Source: Rodentibacter sp. JRC1
Lineage (GTDB): Bacteria; Pseudomonadota; Gammaproteobacteria; Enterobacterales; Pasteurellaceae
Assembly (NCBI RefSeq): GCF_020521555.1
Contig: NZ_BPWA01000001.1
Coordinates: forward strand, 2,046,001 to 2,110,000
DNA length: 64,000 bases
Direction: 5' to 3'
Shown: piece after piece, positions 28,861-37,686 of the stretch
How positions within the stretch are numbered: the first letter of the stretch is position 1
How the letters are laid out: each line of letters opens with the position of its first letter
The notes under the pieces: model-generated
What the model saw: the letters and a program-made list of their open reading frames with translations, nothing else
Database searches by the model: none
Told to the model about the DNA's origin: nothing
Position numbers and translations under genes: made by a program

Positions 28861-29487
28861 TTGAGAAAGTTTTTCTTACTTTTTTTGGCTTGGATACCAC
28901 AGGTAATGGCGCACCCCCATGCGTTTATTGATATGAAGATTAAACTCCTGGTGAATGAAGAGAAACTGACAGGATTTCGTATGCAATGGCGGTTGGATGA
29001 GGCAAGTTCATCAGAGATGCTGTACGACTTAGCTCTGGCGGAAGGTGATGCCACGGCTAAGCAACGTTTAGTGGATGATGTGATGAAAAACGTGGTAGCA
29101 GAACATTATTTCAGCTATTTTTTTGATAAGAATAATAAGAAAATTAAGTATAAATCCACGCCGAAAAACTACGGTATGCACGCACAAGGCACTTATTTAG
29201 AGTATTATTTTGATGTCTTATTGGCGAGTCCGCAAAAATTGGCGGCTAATCAGTTTATGTTGATGACTTATGACAAAACCTATTATGTGGCGATGTTGTA
29301 TCCCGAACCGGTTCGGCAATCAGTAGATTTTTCTGCGTTACCGGCAAATTGTCAGGGAAAACTGATTGAACCGAATATTGATGAAAAATGGCGAAGTTAT
29401 GCGATGTCATTAGATAAATCACAGCGCGATACAGATAATTCACTTGGTGCAATGTTTGCGCAAACCATAAAAATTCAATGTGAGTAA
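28861..29487 (+). CDS. DUF1007 family periplasmic protein
   Basis: A 208-residue exported protein with a signal peptide (RKFFLLFLAWIPQVMA) followed at once by HPHAFIDM, the histidine-rich start typical of DUF1007 proteins, which are usually encoded beside NicO-type nickel/cobalt transporters. The start codon is TTG at 28861. It is supported by a near-perfect AAAGGAGG ribosome site five bases away and by the position of the signal peptide. The next gene starts four bases after its stop (or overlaps it if a GTG is used), so the two form an operon. A role as a periplasmic metal-handling partner is inference. Confidence 0.8.
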   Translation: MRKFFLLFLAWIPQVMAHPHAFIDMKIKLLVNEEKLTGFRMQWRLDEASSSEMLYDLALAEGDATAKQRLVDDVMKNVVAEHYFSYFFDKNNKKIKYKSTPKNYGMHAQGTYLEYYFDVLLASPQKLAANQFMLMTYDKTYYVAMLYPEPVRQSVDFSALPANCQGKLIEPNIDEKWRSYAMSLDKSQRDTDNSLGAMFAQTIKIQCE

Positions 29488-29491
29488 TATT

Positions 29492-30478
29492 ATGATAAAG
29501 AAATGGGGTATTTTGCTCGCAGCGGTTTTAATTGCCGCGGTTGTCTTTCCTTATTTATTCGTTAAAGTCGTGGAATGGCAACGGGTATTTAATCAGTTTA
29601 TTTCGGTAAATTTACATCAAATCAAAGCGCATTCCGATACGGCAGGTTTTACACTCATCGTCGTGAGTTTTTTATACGGTGTTATTCATGCGTTAGGACC
29701 GGGACACGGTAAATTTATTATCGCCGGTTATCTTTCAACACATCAAAGCCAATTGAAAACCAGTATGCTGCTCACTTTTTTATCTTCATTAATGCAAGGT
29801 TTAGTCGCTATTACTGCTACTACGATTGTTGTCGTGATACTCCGACTTTCATCACATTATTTTCAATTGAGTCAGCTTTGGTTGGAACGAGTGGCGTTTT
29901 TGCTTTTATTCATTTTGGGGATGCGCTGGATTTATCAGGGAATAAGAGGTTGGCGTAAGAAAAATATTGTGTCACATAAATTGCAAATTAAATCCGTACA
30001 ACAATTTTCTCTGCTAAAACAAAGTGCGGTAAAAAATCCACGTGTTTTTGCACCGATAAAATCTACGGCTTCTTGTTCATGCGGGCATCAGCATTTGCCG
30101 AGTGATTCGCAATTACGGCAAGCAAATGATTGGAAAGCGAAATCATTGGTGATTTTGAGTATCGGTATGCGCCCTTGTTCCGGGGCGATTTTCGTTTTGT
30201 TTTTTGCCTATATGTTAGATCTTTATTGGTGGGGCGTGGTGGCAACACTTGCAATGGCATTAGGTACGGGCTTGATGTTATCGGCATTTGCACTATTGGT
30301 GCGATATATTCGTTCACATGCAATCAAATTAGCACAATGGTATCGTTCACCGACTTGGGTGGAAAAAAGTGATGTTATGCTGAAATGTATAGCGGGGGCG
30401 ATAATGGTATTTTTTGCGCTTAGCCTATTGTACGGCACGACATTATCGGCAACAGGCGGTGTTGTGCTCTTCCGCTAA
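29492..30478 (+). CDS. NicO/RcnA-family nickel-cobalt transporter
   Basis: A membrane protein of 328 residues from the ATG at 29492, or 332 from the in-frame GTG at 29480. It contains the family signature HALGPGHGKFIIAGYL, the second motif SIGMRPCSGAIFVL, and a cytoplasmic loop with CSCGHQH that may bind metal. NicO proteins either import Ni or Co or, as RcnA, export it. Pairing with a DUF1007 protein occurs in both kinds, so the direction cannot be fixed here. The nickel importer nikKLMQO elsewhere in the window makes export plausible. An uptake sequence lies near 30022. Confidence 0.82.
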   Translation: MIKKWGILLAAVLIAAVVFPYLFVKVVEWQRVFNQFISVNLHQIKAHSDTAGFTLIVVSFLYGVIHALGPGHGKFIIAGYLSTHQSQLKTSMLLTFLSSLMQGLVAITATTIVVVILRLSSHYFQLSQLWLERVAFLLLFILGMRWIYQGIRGWRKKNIVSHKLQIKSVQQFSLLKQSAVKNPRVFAPIKSTASCSCGHQHLPSDSQLRQANDWKAKSLVILSIGMRPCSGAIFVLFFAYMLDLYWWGVVATLAMALGTGLMLSAFALLVRYIRSHAIKLAQWYRSPTWVEKSDVMLKCIAGAIMVFFALSLLYGTTLSATGGVVLFR

Positions 30479-30505
30479 AAAAATAAAGCCTATCAACAGA
30501 TAGGC
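30477..30505 (-). terminator. Terminator after tRNA-Asn
   Basis: GCCTATC / GATAGGC with a 4-base loop. On the minus strand it is followed by TTTATTTTTTT. It lies 71 bases past the tRNA. Confidence 0.8.
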
Positions 30506-30575
30506 CCAAAACTCTTTTGGTTTGTAATTTAGGATTCGTCAAAGGAGACAAACGAAAACTAAGCCAAAAGAAAAT

Positions 30576-30651
30576 TGGCTCCTCCTGCTGGACTTGAACC
30601 AGCGACATATGGATTAACAGTCCACCGTTCTACCGACTGAACTAAGGAGGA
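30576..30651 (-). tRNA. tRNA-Asn (GTT)
   Basis: A 76-base cloverleaf on the minus strand with acceptor stem TCCTCCT / AGGAGGA, anticodon GTT in GACTGTTAATC and encoded CCA. Confidence 0.97.
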
Positions 30652-30764
30652 ATAAATTCTTGTATTACAAGGAATTGGCTGCGCATTCTAATGATCAGAA
30701 TATTACTTGTCAATGGATAAAAATAGAAAATTCAAAAAAATTATCTGATTTGTTTTTCATTTTT

Positions 30765-30799
30765 CTATCCACAAAACCTGTGGATAACTTTGTGGATTA
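30765..30799. promoter_or_regulatory. Cluster of three DnaA boxes upstream of uvrB
   Basis: CTATCCACA (30765-30773, one mismatch), TGTGGATAA (30779-30787, perfect inverted TTATCCACA) and TGTGGATTA (30791-30799, one mismatch) lie within 35 bases. They stand in a 411-base AT-rich gap (30652-31062) that holds no gene. The gap also has a 9-bp inverted repeat CAGTAAAAA / TTTTTACTG (30910-30936) and a probable extended -10 (TGCTAGAAT, about 31014). As I recall, the E. coli uvrB regulatory region also has a DnaA box at promoter P3. Confidence 0.65.
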
Positions 30800-31062
30800 A
30801 ATTGAACTTGAGATCAGAGAATACCGATAAATACTGGGGATTTGGGATATGGAATAAAAATTGGTTGTAAAATAGCATTTCCTTATTTTTCAATATGTTA
30901 GATAAAGTCCAGTAAAAAAATTGAAAATTTTTACTGATTTTTTATGCTTTTTCTCTTGACAGCGCTAACACTGTGTAAAACTTACCTTTTTCCCTCAACT
31001 GGAGAGTGAAATATGCTAGAATAGCACCAACAAAAACTTATTAAATTTTAACCGCACTTTTT

Positions 31063-33099
31063 ATGACAGAAAAAATTAATAGTAAACCTTTTATTCTTCA
31101 CTCAGATTTCAAACCTTCGGGTGATCAACCTCAAGCGATTGAAAAACTCGCAGAAAATTTAGATGATGGGCTGGCTCATCAAACATTACTAGGGGTAACG
31201 GGATCCGGTAAAACATTTACCATCGCCAATGTGATTGCAAAACTCAATCGCCCGGCAATGTTGCTTGCACCGAATAAAACCCTTGCGGCACAGCTTTACG
31301 CCGAAATGAAAGCGTTTTTTCCTGAAAACGCAGTGGAGTATTTCGTTTCTTACTATGATTATTATCAGCCGGAAGCCTATGTGCCGAGCAGCGATACTTT
31401 TATTGAAAAAGATGCTTCTATCAATGATCAAATCGAACAAATGCGTCTTTCGGCGACAAAATCCTTTTTGGAACGCCGCGATACGATTGTGGTGGCATCG
31501 GTTTCCGCCATTTATGGTTTGGGCGATCCCGATAGTTATTTGAAAATGATGCTGCACTTGCAGCAAGGGGCAATTATTAATCAGCGTCAAATTTTGGCAA
31601 AACTGGCGGAATTACAATACACTCGCAACGATCAAGCTTTTCAGCGCGGAACTTTCCGTGTACGTGGTGAAATTATCGATATTTTTCCTGCCGAATCGGA
31701 CGATATCGCCATACGTATTGAGTTATTTGATGATGAAATCGAGCGTTTGAGTTTATTTGATCCGCTTACCGGACAGGGATTGGGGAGGGTGCCACGTTAT
31801 ACGGTGTACCCGAAAACGCACTATGTAACACCGCGTGAACGTATTTTAGACGCGATTGAAAAAATCAAAGCGGAATTGGTGCAACGCCGTGAATATTTCA
31901 TTAAAGAAAATAAATTGCTGGAAGAACAACGAATTAGTCAACGTACGATGTTTGACATTGAAATGATGAATGAGCTTGGCTATTGTTCCGGTATTGAAAA
32001 TTACTCGCGCTATCTTTCCGGTCGAAATGAGGGCGAGCCGCCTCCGACTTTGTTCGATTATATGCCATCTGATGCGATCCTCATTATTGATGAGTCTCAC
32101 GTTACCGTGCCGCAAATCGGTGGAATGTATCGTGGCGACCGTTCACGTAAAGAAACTTTGGTGGAATACGGTTTCCGTCTGCCATCGGCGTTGGATAATC
32201 GTCCATTACGTTTTGAAGAATTTGAACGACTTGCACCACAAACGATTTATGTATCTGCAACTCCCGGCCCTTATGAATTGGAAAAATCCGGTGATGAAAT
32301 TATCGATCAAGTTGTGCGACCGACAGGTTTGCTCGATCCGGAAATTGAAATTCGTCCGGTTTCGATTCAGGTGGATGATTTACTTTCCGAGGCCCGTCAA
32401 AGAGCGGATAAAAATGAACGTGTTTTAGTCACTACGCTAACAAAAAAAATGGCGGAAGATCTTACCGATTATTTAGATGAGCATGGCATTCGTGTGCGTT
32501 ATTTGCACTCGGATATTGACACTGTAGAACGCGTAGAAATTATCCGAGATTTGCGTTTGGGGGAATTTGATGTGTTGGTCGGAATCAACTTACTCCGTGA
32601 AGGTTTGGACATTCCGGAAGTTTCATTAGTGGCAATTCTTGATGCGGATAAAGAAGGTTTTTTACGTTCGGAACGCTCGCTTATTCAAACGATTGGTCGT
32701 GCGGCGCGAAATTTGAACGGAAAAGCGATTCTGTATGCGGATAGCATCACAAAATCAATGGAAAAAGCCATCACGGAAACCAATCGCCGCCGTGAAAAAC
32801 AAATGAAATACAATAAGGAACAAGGCATCGTTCCACAAGCATTAAATAAAAAAGTGGGGGAATTACTTGATATCGGGCAAGGCGCTACAACCAAAGGAAA
32901 AAGTAAATCACGCAGTAAAATCATTGCTGAACCGACCGCACTTTACAATGCACCGAAAAATGCAAAAGAATATCAACAGCAGGTCAAAAAATTGGAACAG
33001 CAAATGTATAAATTTGCACAAGATTTGGAATTTGAAAAAGCCGCCGCGATTCGAGATCAGCTCCATCAGTTGAGAGAAAAATTTGTGATGAGTGAGTAA
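31063..33099 (+). CDS. uvrB: Excinuclease ABC subunit B
   Basis: The damage-verifying helicase-like subunit of nucleotide excision repair, 678 residues. Walker [11 protein letters not shown], the beta-hairpin region [21 protein letters not shown], Walker B LIIDESH, motif [18 protein letters not shown] and motif QTIGRAARN are all present. The C-terminal UVR domain ([12 protein letters not shown]) that contacts UvrC is intact. An uptake sequence sits directly before the start codon. No LexA box is visible upstream. Confidence 0.97.
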   Translation: MTEKINSKPFILHSDFKPSGDQPQAIEKLAENLDDGLAHQTLLGVTGSGKTFTIANVIAKLNRPAMLLAPNKTLAAQLYAEMKAFFPENAVEYFVSYYDYYQPEAYVPSSDTFIEKDASINDQIEQMRLSATKSFLERRDTIVVASVSAIYGLGDPDSYLKMMLHLQQGAIINQRQILAKLAELQYTRNDQAFQRGTFRVRGEIIDIFPAESDDIAIRIELFDDEIERLSLFDPLTGQGLGRVPRYTVYPKTHYVTPRERILDAIEKIKAELVQRREYFIKENKLLEEQRISQRTMFDIEMMNELGYCSGIENYSRYLSGRNEGEPPPTLFDYMPSDAILIIDESHVTVPQIGGMYRGDRSRKETLVEYGFRLPSALDNRPLRFEEFERLAPQTIYVSATPGPYELEKSGDEIIDQVVRPTGLLDPEIEIRPVSIQVDDLLSEARQRADKNERVLVTTLTKKMAEDLTDYLDEHGIRVRYLHSDIDTVERVEIIRDLRLGEFDVLVGINLLREGLDIPEVSLVAILDADKEGFLRSERSLIQTIGRAARNLNGKAILYADSITKSMEKAITETNRRREKQMKYNKEQGIVPQALNKKVGELLDIGQGATTKGKSKSRSKIIAEPTALYNAPKNAKEYQQQVKKLEQQMYKFAQDLEFEKAAAIRDQLHQLREKFVMSE

Positions 33100-33155
33100 A
33101 AGTGCGGTCAATTTCTTTGATGTTTTCAAACTCATTCGAAATTGCCCGCACTTAC
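33100..33155. terminator. Inverted uptake-sequence hairpin after uvrB
   Basis: AAGTGCGGTCAATTTC and a matching GAAATTGCCCGCACTT (one mismatch) form a long stem with an AT-rich loop of about 20 bases between convergent uvrB and nanY. There is no clean T-run on either side. Confidence 0.55.
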
Positions 33156-33163
33156 TTTGATTA

Positions 33164-34267
33164 CTAACCTATAATTTCGGATAATGCGACTTTACGATTT
33201 TCATAACGCGAACGGGTGCAAGCGTCTGCTGTCGCAATAGCAGCGCGTGCAGCCTCACCGGTTAACAGTTTTTCAAACTCTGCGCTAGGCTGCATACCAT
33301 GCATGATATCGTTTAGATATTTCATTTCTTTTTTCATAATTGAACTTAGCCACATTGGGGTGCGTTTGCCCGGTTTGCCATATTGAATGGCTCCATCCAT
33401 TTCTGTGCTGTTATAAATACGGGCTCGATCATCATCTTCTTCTTGGCTTTCGTGAACGAGAAAATAAGTGTCTTTTCCATCTACACGTAAAGTGCCTTTG
33501 GTATTATACATATCAATTTTAATTGCCCCTTTCTCTCCTTGGATTAACACATAATGTTCTCCCCAACGAAATGCAGATCCCCATTCAAGCACTGCAAAAC
33601 GGTTATCTTCATATTCCATAGTGACAAAAATCATATCGTCTTCATCACCAAATTTTTTGCCATTATGTGCAACATTAGCGGCTGCCATTGTTACGGTTTT
33701 CGGCATGCCGCCCATTAAAAATTGAACGCAGTCAAGTTCGTGAATATGGTGGTATAAGTGTCCTCCTGATTTTTCACGAATTTTTTTCCAAGATATCGTC
33801 GGTTGTTCTTCTTCCCAACCGTTGCGAGCAGTATGACAATAAAGCACTTTACCGATGACACCTTGATTAATTAATTCTTTCGCATGATGAACACCGTTGA
33901 AGAAATTCATTACATGACCTGCCATAAATTTCACACCATTTTCGTCACAAGCACGAACCATTTCATCGCAATCTTGATAATTTAATGCGATGGGTTTTTC
34001 ACAGAAAACGTGTTTTTTGTTTTTTGCGGCTAGTAAAACAGGTTCTTTGTGTAGGTAATTTGGCGTTGCGACAATGACGCAATCAACTTTAGGAGATGTG
34101 ACCAATTCTTCCAATGAATCGGCAGCTTGACATTGCAATTCTTCGGCAATAGCCTTGCCATTCTCCGGATCATATACATATGAAATATGCGCATCTTCCA
34201 GTTCATTCATAAAACGAGCCAGTTCTGCACCAAAATAACCTACACCTACAACACCGTAATTAATCAT
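33164..34267 (-). CDS. nanY: NanY-like oxidoreductase (2,7-anhydro-Neu5Ac metabolism)
   Basis: A Gfo/Idh/MocA-family NAD-dependent enzyme, 367 residues. It has an N-terminal Rossmann fold (YGVVGVGYFGAELARFM), the family EKP motif in VFCEKPIALN and the HIHELDCVQ block. The N-terminus and much of the rest closely resemble, as I remember it, E. coli YjhC, now called NanY, which converts 2,7-anhydro-N-acetylneuraminate to N-acetylneuraminate. Start chosen at 34267 with an AAGGAG ribosome site, dropping a 17-codon extension. It is the last gene of a minus-strand operon behind the second oxidoreductase (19-base gap) and the regulator, and lies opposite nanX. Confidence 0.82.
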   Translation of the reverse strand: MINYGVVGVGYFGAELARFMNELEDAHISYVYDPENGKAIAEELQCQAADSLEELVTSPKVDCVIVATPNYLHKEPVLLAAKNKKHVFCEKPIALNYQDCDEMVRACDENGVKFMAGHVMNFFNGVHHAKELINQGVIGKVLYCHTARNGWEEEQPTISWKKIREKSGGHLYHHIHELDCVQFLMGGMPKTVTMAAANVAHNGKKFGDEDDMIFVTMEYEDNRFAVLEWGSAFRWGEHYVLIQGEKGAIKIDMYNTKGTLRVDGKDTYFLVHESQEEDDDRARIYNSTEMDGAIQYGKPGKRTPMWLSSIMKKEMKYLNDIMHGMQPSAEFEKLLTGEAARAAIATADACTRSRYENRKVALSEIIG

Positions 34268-34286
34268 ATTGGACTCCTTATTTGAG

Positions 34287-35357
34287 TTAATTTTTGAGGG
34301 TAATGCGTTTTTCAACAATCATTGAGTATTTTGCCGCTTCTGCAATTTCAATTGAGTCGGCAAGACATTGACTTAAGGGGGAAACGGTTTCATGGCGTAA
34401 ATGTTTTACTACATCAAGCGCTTCAATTTCTGCAGCACGACTTAACCAAAATGGACAGAGTGTGTGGGGTTGATTGTATTGCTGAGTTCCTTTTGAACTA
34501 TCACGTAAAGATAAGTCGGCTTCAAATTCTTCATATAAATCATAATGTTCTGTTTTACCGTCTGCATAAGTGAAGGTTACGCTGGAAGTGAAAAAATTAA
34601 TATCAATGATCCCTTTTTCTCCGTGAATTTGTATTCCCCATTGGTGTTGGCGATAAGCCGTTCCTATTTCTAAAGATCCAAGAGCACCGTTTTTAAAGTG
34701 AAAAAGAAGTTGAATAATATCGCGGTTATCGGGTGTATCTTTGTGAGCAATATTGGTAGATTGAGCATAAACGGATGTTATATTCCCTACCAGCCAACAT
34801 AATAAATCTAATTCGTGAATTAAATGAAAAAGTTCACCGCCGGTTAAATTAGTATCAAGCTTCCACCATTCTTTATTACTTAAGTTTTCAATCCAACGTT
34901 GGCGTACGGCTCGTATAACAGTGAGTTGACCGAGTTGGTGATTTTCTAACACTTGCTTAACACGTAATAAACCGGGAAGTGTGCGTTCTAAATATCCGAT
35001 AAAAATTTGGCGATTTTTTTCTTTTGCTAAATGAATTAAATGCCGGCAATGGGAAGAGCTTAAAGCAAAAGGTGTTTCGATAAAAATATTGCAGTCGGCA
35101 TTAAGTGCAAGAAGAGCCGGTGAGTAGTGGGCGTAATTAGGCGTCGCGATAACAACAAGTTCCGGTTTACTATTATTTAGTAATTCTTCGGTGCTAAGAA
35201 AAACGCGACTTTGATATTGCTGAGCCAATTTATCTGCAAGAGCCGGATTGATATCTGTCACAGCAATTAAATTCGCGCCGGCTTTATGAAATGCAGAAGC
35301 AAGTTGTGAGCCAAAAAATCCACAGCCGATTAATGCGATATTAAGCTCCTTATTCAT
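34287..35357 (-). CDS. Second Gfo/Idh/MocA-family oxidoreductase in the nan-like operon
   Basis: 356 residues, beginning NIALIGCGFFGSQLASAF, a Rossmann fold with the same general plan as its neighbour NanY (ATPNYAHYSPALLAL, ELFHLIHELDLLCWL). The usual EKP motif is ETP here (IFIETPFALSSS), a change at the residue that is normally catalytic lysine. It therefore may not be an active dehydrogenase of the classical type, or may use another residue. An AAGGAG ribosome site supports the start at 35357, eight bases inside the end of the regulator gene. It looks like a diverged duplicate of NanY. Substrate unknown. Confidence 0.7.
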   Translation of the reverse strand: MNKELNIALIGCGFFGSQLASAFHKAGANLIAVTDINPALADKLAQQYQSRVFLSTEELLNNSKPELVVIATPNYAHYSPALLALNADCNIFIETPFALSSSHCRHLIHLAKEKNRQIFIGYLERTLPGLLRVKQVLENHQLGQLTVIRAVRQRWIENLSNKEWWKLDTNLTGGELFHLIHELDLLCWLVGNITSVYAQSTNIAHKDTPDNRDIIQLLFHFKNGALGSLEIGTAYRQHQWGIQIHGEKGIIDINFFTSSVTFTYADGKTEHYDLYEEFEADLSLRDSSKGTQQYNQPHTLCPFWLSRAAEIEALDVVKHLRHETVSPLSQCLADSIEIAEAAKYSMIVEKRITLKN

Positions 35358-36057
35358 TTTCTTCTCCTTGTAATAAACGTTGTCTAATTCCTTTGAAATA
35401 GTGCAAAATAGCGAGTTGCATTCGTACAAGATCGCGTGTTTCAACCGCATCGATTAACTCTTTATGTAACATCGCCATTTGAGGAGCTGAAAGTTGCATT
35501 TCCGGTAAATCTTTTTCTACTTCATGATAAATCTGCCAAAATGCATCTAAATACTGTAACAATAGAGGATTATTAAGAGGTTCATAGAGTTCTACATGCA
35601 AGCGATATTCATCTTTTGGTGAAAATTTTTGGTTCTTCGCATTTTTTTCCATATTGGTTATATATTTTTGAAGTGCGGTCACTTTTTCATTGGTTATTTT
35701 GGCAAGAACCATTGGTGCAAAGCCATATTCTAAAATTTCTCGAATATCTAAAATATTGATGAGCTGATTCAAATCTGAACGCAAATTAAGTTGAGTATGG
35801 AAACTCAAGCCACGAATCATTGGTACTAATGAGGATTCACTGACAAAGGTGCCAATGCCATGTTTAATATCTACAATATGTAACGCTTCAAGAGATTTAA
35901 TGGCTTCTCGTAAGCTGGAACGGCTTACATTAAGTAATTCAATTAATTCGTTTTCTGTTGGCATTAAATCGCCGGATTTTAAATTTCGTTTAATGATTAA
36001 TGCTTTAATTTTGTCTTGCAGCTCAAGGCTGGCTTCTTTTTTATTCATTGTTTTCAT
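35350..36057 (-). CDS. GntR/FadR-family transcriptional regulator (NanR-like by context)
   Basis: 235 residues: an N-terminal winged helix (SGDLMPTENELIELLNVSRSSLREAIKSLEALHIVDIKHGIGTFV is spread over residues about 26-70) and a C-terminal all-helical FCD ligand domain. It is the first gene of the minus-strand operon with the two oxidoreductases and is divergent from nanX. The FadR-type regulator NanR controls sialic-acid genes in E. coli, so control by a sialic-acid derivative is a reasonable inference. The likely operator lies between it and nanX at 36140-36160. An uptake sequence is inside near 35672. Confidence 0.75.
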   Translation of the reverse strand: MKTMNKKEASLELQDKIKALIIKRNLKSGDLMPTENELIELLNVSRSSLREAIKSLEALHIVDIKHGIGTFVSESSLVPMIRGLSFHTQLNLRSDLNQLINILDIREILEYGFAPMVLAKITNEKVTALQKYITNMEKNAKNQKFSPKDEYRLHVELYEPLNNPLLLQYLDAFWQIYHEVEKDLPEMQLSAPQMAMLHKELIDAVETRDLVRMQLAILHYFKGIRQRLLQGEENE

Positions 36058-36098
36058 TTTCTATTTTTCTTACCTGATTGAATACTTTCTTTCAAATT

Positions 36099-36114
36099 TG
36101 TGATCTGGTTCTCA
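36099..36114. promoter_or_regulatory. CRP-like site, nanX side
   Basis: TGTGATCTGGTTCTCA matches TGTGA-N6-TCACA at 9 of 10 defined positions. Its centre is about 63 bases upstream of the predicted nanX start, near the class I activation position. Confidence 0.55.
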
Positions 36115-36134
36115 TTCTTCTTTCATTCACTTGA

Positions 36135-36163
36135 TTGACATAAGACATCATACGTCTTATCTT
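36135..36163 (+). promoter_or_regulatory. nanX promoter with embedded operator
   Basis: TTGACA (36135-36140), a spacer of exactly 17 bases and TATCTT (36158-36163) form a sigma70-type promoter. The dyad ATAAGAC-N7-GTCTTAT (36140-36160) fills the spacer, where a bound repressor would block RNA polymerase. This suits the neighbouring GntR-family regulator. Confidence 0.65.
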
Positions 36164-36201
36164 TGTTTATGCAAGCAGAAAATAGTAGTAATTTAAAATT
36201 C

Positions 36202-36217
36202 TGTGATCTCTTCCACA
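36202..36217. promoter_or_regulatory. Second CRP-like site before nanX
   Basis: TGTGATCTCTTCCACA matches TGTGA-N6-TCACA at 9 of 10 defined positions. It lies downstream of the predicted start point and 29 bases before the nanX ATG, so if used it would act on another start or as a block. Confidence 0.4.
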
Positions 36218-36245
36218 AATTTCTACTCGTATAAAGGAGGTTACT

Positions 36246-37475
36246 ATGGCAAATACGTTACCATGGTACAAAGAAGTAAGTCCCATTCAGAAAAAAGCAT
36301 TATTTGCAGCATGGCTAGGGTATGTTTTCGATGGCTTTGATTATATGTTGATCACTTATGTGCTTTTGGATATTCAAAAAGAATTTGCTATGACGACAAC
36401 GGAAACTTCAACGTTATTATTGGCGGCTTTCGTTGCTCGTCCGTTAGGTGGGGCGATTTTTGGCAGTTTTGCAGATAAATATGGTCGCCGTTTGGCGATG
36501 ATTGTTTCAATTTTGGTCTATTCGGTTGGAACATTTTTGTGTGGTTTATCTACCGGTTATATTTGGCTTTTCATATTTCGTATGATTGTTGGCATGGGAA
36601 TGGCAGGGGAATATGCTTGCTCTTCTTCTTATGCTATTGAAAGTTGGCCGCAACATCTGCGCACCAAAGCCAGTGCGTTTTTAGTCAGTGGTTTTTCTAT
36701 TGGAAATATTTTAGCTTCCCAAATCATTCCTTGGATTGCGGCTGCTTATGGTTGGCGGATTGCGTTTTTCATTGGTTTGGCACCAGTTATATTGGTACTC
36801 TATATACGTCGCCATGCTCCGGAAAGTGAGGAATGGGCTACCGCAAAAGCGGAAGGAAAAGTGAAGAAAGTACCATTGGCGCAGTTATTTTCGAAAAAGC
36901 AATTGCCAATAACACTGATCGTCTTCTTCGTTTGTTATTCAATTTTTTCGGTAAATTGGCCGGTAGTAGGGTTATTGCCACTTTACTTAAAGGAGAATGG
37001 CTACGCCGAAAGTGTAAAATCATTAATGTTTTGGGCTGGATTTGGCATTCTCATTGGCACGCTGATTGCCGGATTTATAGGTGATAAATTAGGTGAAAAG
37101 AAAACATTTGTTTATAGTTTATTACTTTCTCTTTGCTTCCTTTTCCCTGTGTTCTATTTACCGAAAAATAATGAGTTTACACTTGGGATATTATTATTTT
37201 TCTTACTTGCAACAAATTTGGGCATCGCCGGTTTAGTACCGAAATATATGGCTAAATTTTTCCCAACGGAAATGCGAAGTACCGGGATTGGATTCATTTA
37301 TAACTTTGCAGCTATTGGTGGTGGGATAGCTCCGGTTATCGCTGCCGCATTGAGTGAACGTGTGGGCTTAGGGTCGTCTTTGGTTTATGTCACACTATTT
37401 TGGACGTTATTATTAGTGGGATTAGTCGGACTAAGAATTCCTGAGCGTGTTCAAGAACATACAAAAAATAAATAG
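36246..37475 (+). CDS. nanX: NanX-like MFS transporter for 2,7-anhydro-sialic acid
   Basis: A major-facilitator permease of 409 residues with 12 expected membrane segments. Family marks include AWLGYVFDGFDYMLI, the A-motif-like DKYGRRLAM, GMGMAGEYACSSSYAIESWP and NLGIAGLVPKYMAKFFPTEMR. The pattern fits, from memory, E. coli YjhB (NanX) rather than the longer NanT, which has extra segments. NanX carries 2,7-anhydro-N-acetylneuraminate, and the divergent NanY-like gene supports this. The AAAGGAGG ribosome site is strong. General sialic-acid or hexuronate transport remains possible. Confidence 0.78.
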   Translation: MANTLPWYKEVSPIQKKALFAAWLGYVFDGFDYMLITYVLLDIQKEFAMTTTETSTLLLAAFVARPLGGAIFGSFADKYGRRLAMIVSILVYSVGTFLCGLSTGYIWLFIFRMIVGMGMAGEYACSSSYAIESWPQHLRTKASAFLVSGFSIGNILASQIIPWIAAAYGWRIAFFIGLAPVILVLYIRRHAPESEEWATAKAEGKVKKVPLAQLFSKKQLPITLIVFFVCYSIFSVNWPVVGLLPLYLKENGYAESVKSLMFWAGFGILIGTLIAGFIGDKLGEKKTFVYSLLLSLCFLFPVFYLPKNNEFTLGILLFFLLATNLGIAGLVPKYMAKFFPTEMRSTGIGFIYNFAAIGGGIAPVIAAALSERVGLGSSLVYVTLFWTLLLVGLVGLRIPERVQEHTKNK

Positions 37476-37510
37476 TATCTATCAGAAAGACAAAGTGCGG
37501 TCAATTTCTT

Positions 37511-37609
37511 CGGTATTATGTATCGGTTGCACAAAGAGAATTTTATCTCTTATATCTCTTAGAGTAAGGTGTGTTAGGCAAAGCCGTAACGCACCATTAC
37601 ATAATGTTG
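37511..37609. repeat. MITE-like element, copy 3 (shortened), inside a terminator
   Basis: A 99-bp copy beginning CGGTATTATGTATC and ending ACATAATGTTG, with a GGTGTGTTAGG / CCGTAACGCACC dyad within. It lies in the loop of an inverted pair of uptake sequences: CAAAGTGCGGT (37491-37501) to the left and ACCGCACTTTG (37628-37638) to the right. No exact target duplication is seen. Confidence 0.7.
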
Positions 37610-37657
37610 AAAATATCAGAAATTTTAACCGCACTTTGTTCCAGCTTAAAAGAAAAA

Positions 37658-37678
37658 TCCCCATTCAACGAATGGGGA
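37658..37678 (-). terminator. Terminator after tRNA-Val
   Basis: TCCCCATTC / GAATGGGGA with a 3-base loop, followed on the minus strand by TTTTTCTTT. It lies nine bases past the tRNA. Confidence 0.9.
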
Positions 37679-37686
37679 CTTAAATA

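Noticed and set aside
30950..31062. LexA (SOS) box before uvrB
   Set aside because: No CTGT-N8-ACAG match could be found; ACTGTGTAAAACTTACC shares only the left half.
30652..31062. Replication origin, because of the DnaA boxes
   Set aside because: Three boxes in 35 bases without 13-mer repeats or a cluster of GATC sites, and no mnmG or dnaA neighbour, do not make an origin; a regulatory or titration role is more likely.
33164..34318. Inositol 2-dehydrogenase as the identity of the first Gfo/Idh/MocA gene
   Set aside because: The N-terminus and the neighbouring NanX-like transporter and GntR regulator fit NanY better; no inositol genes are present.
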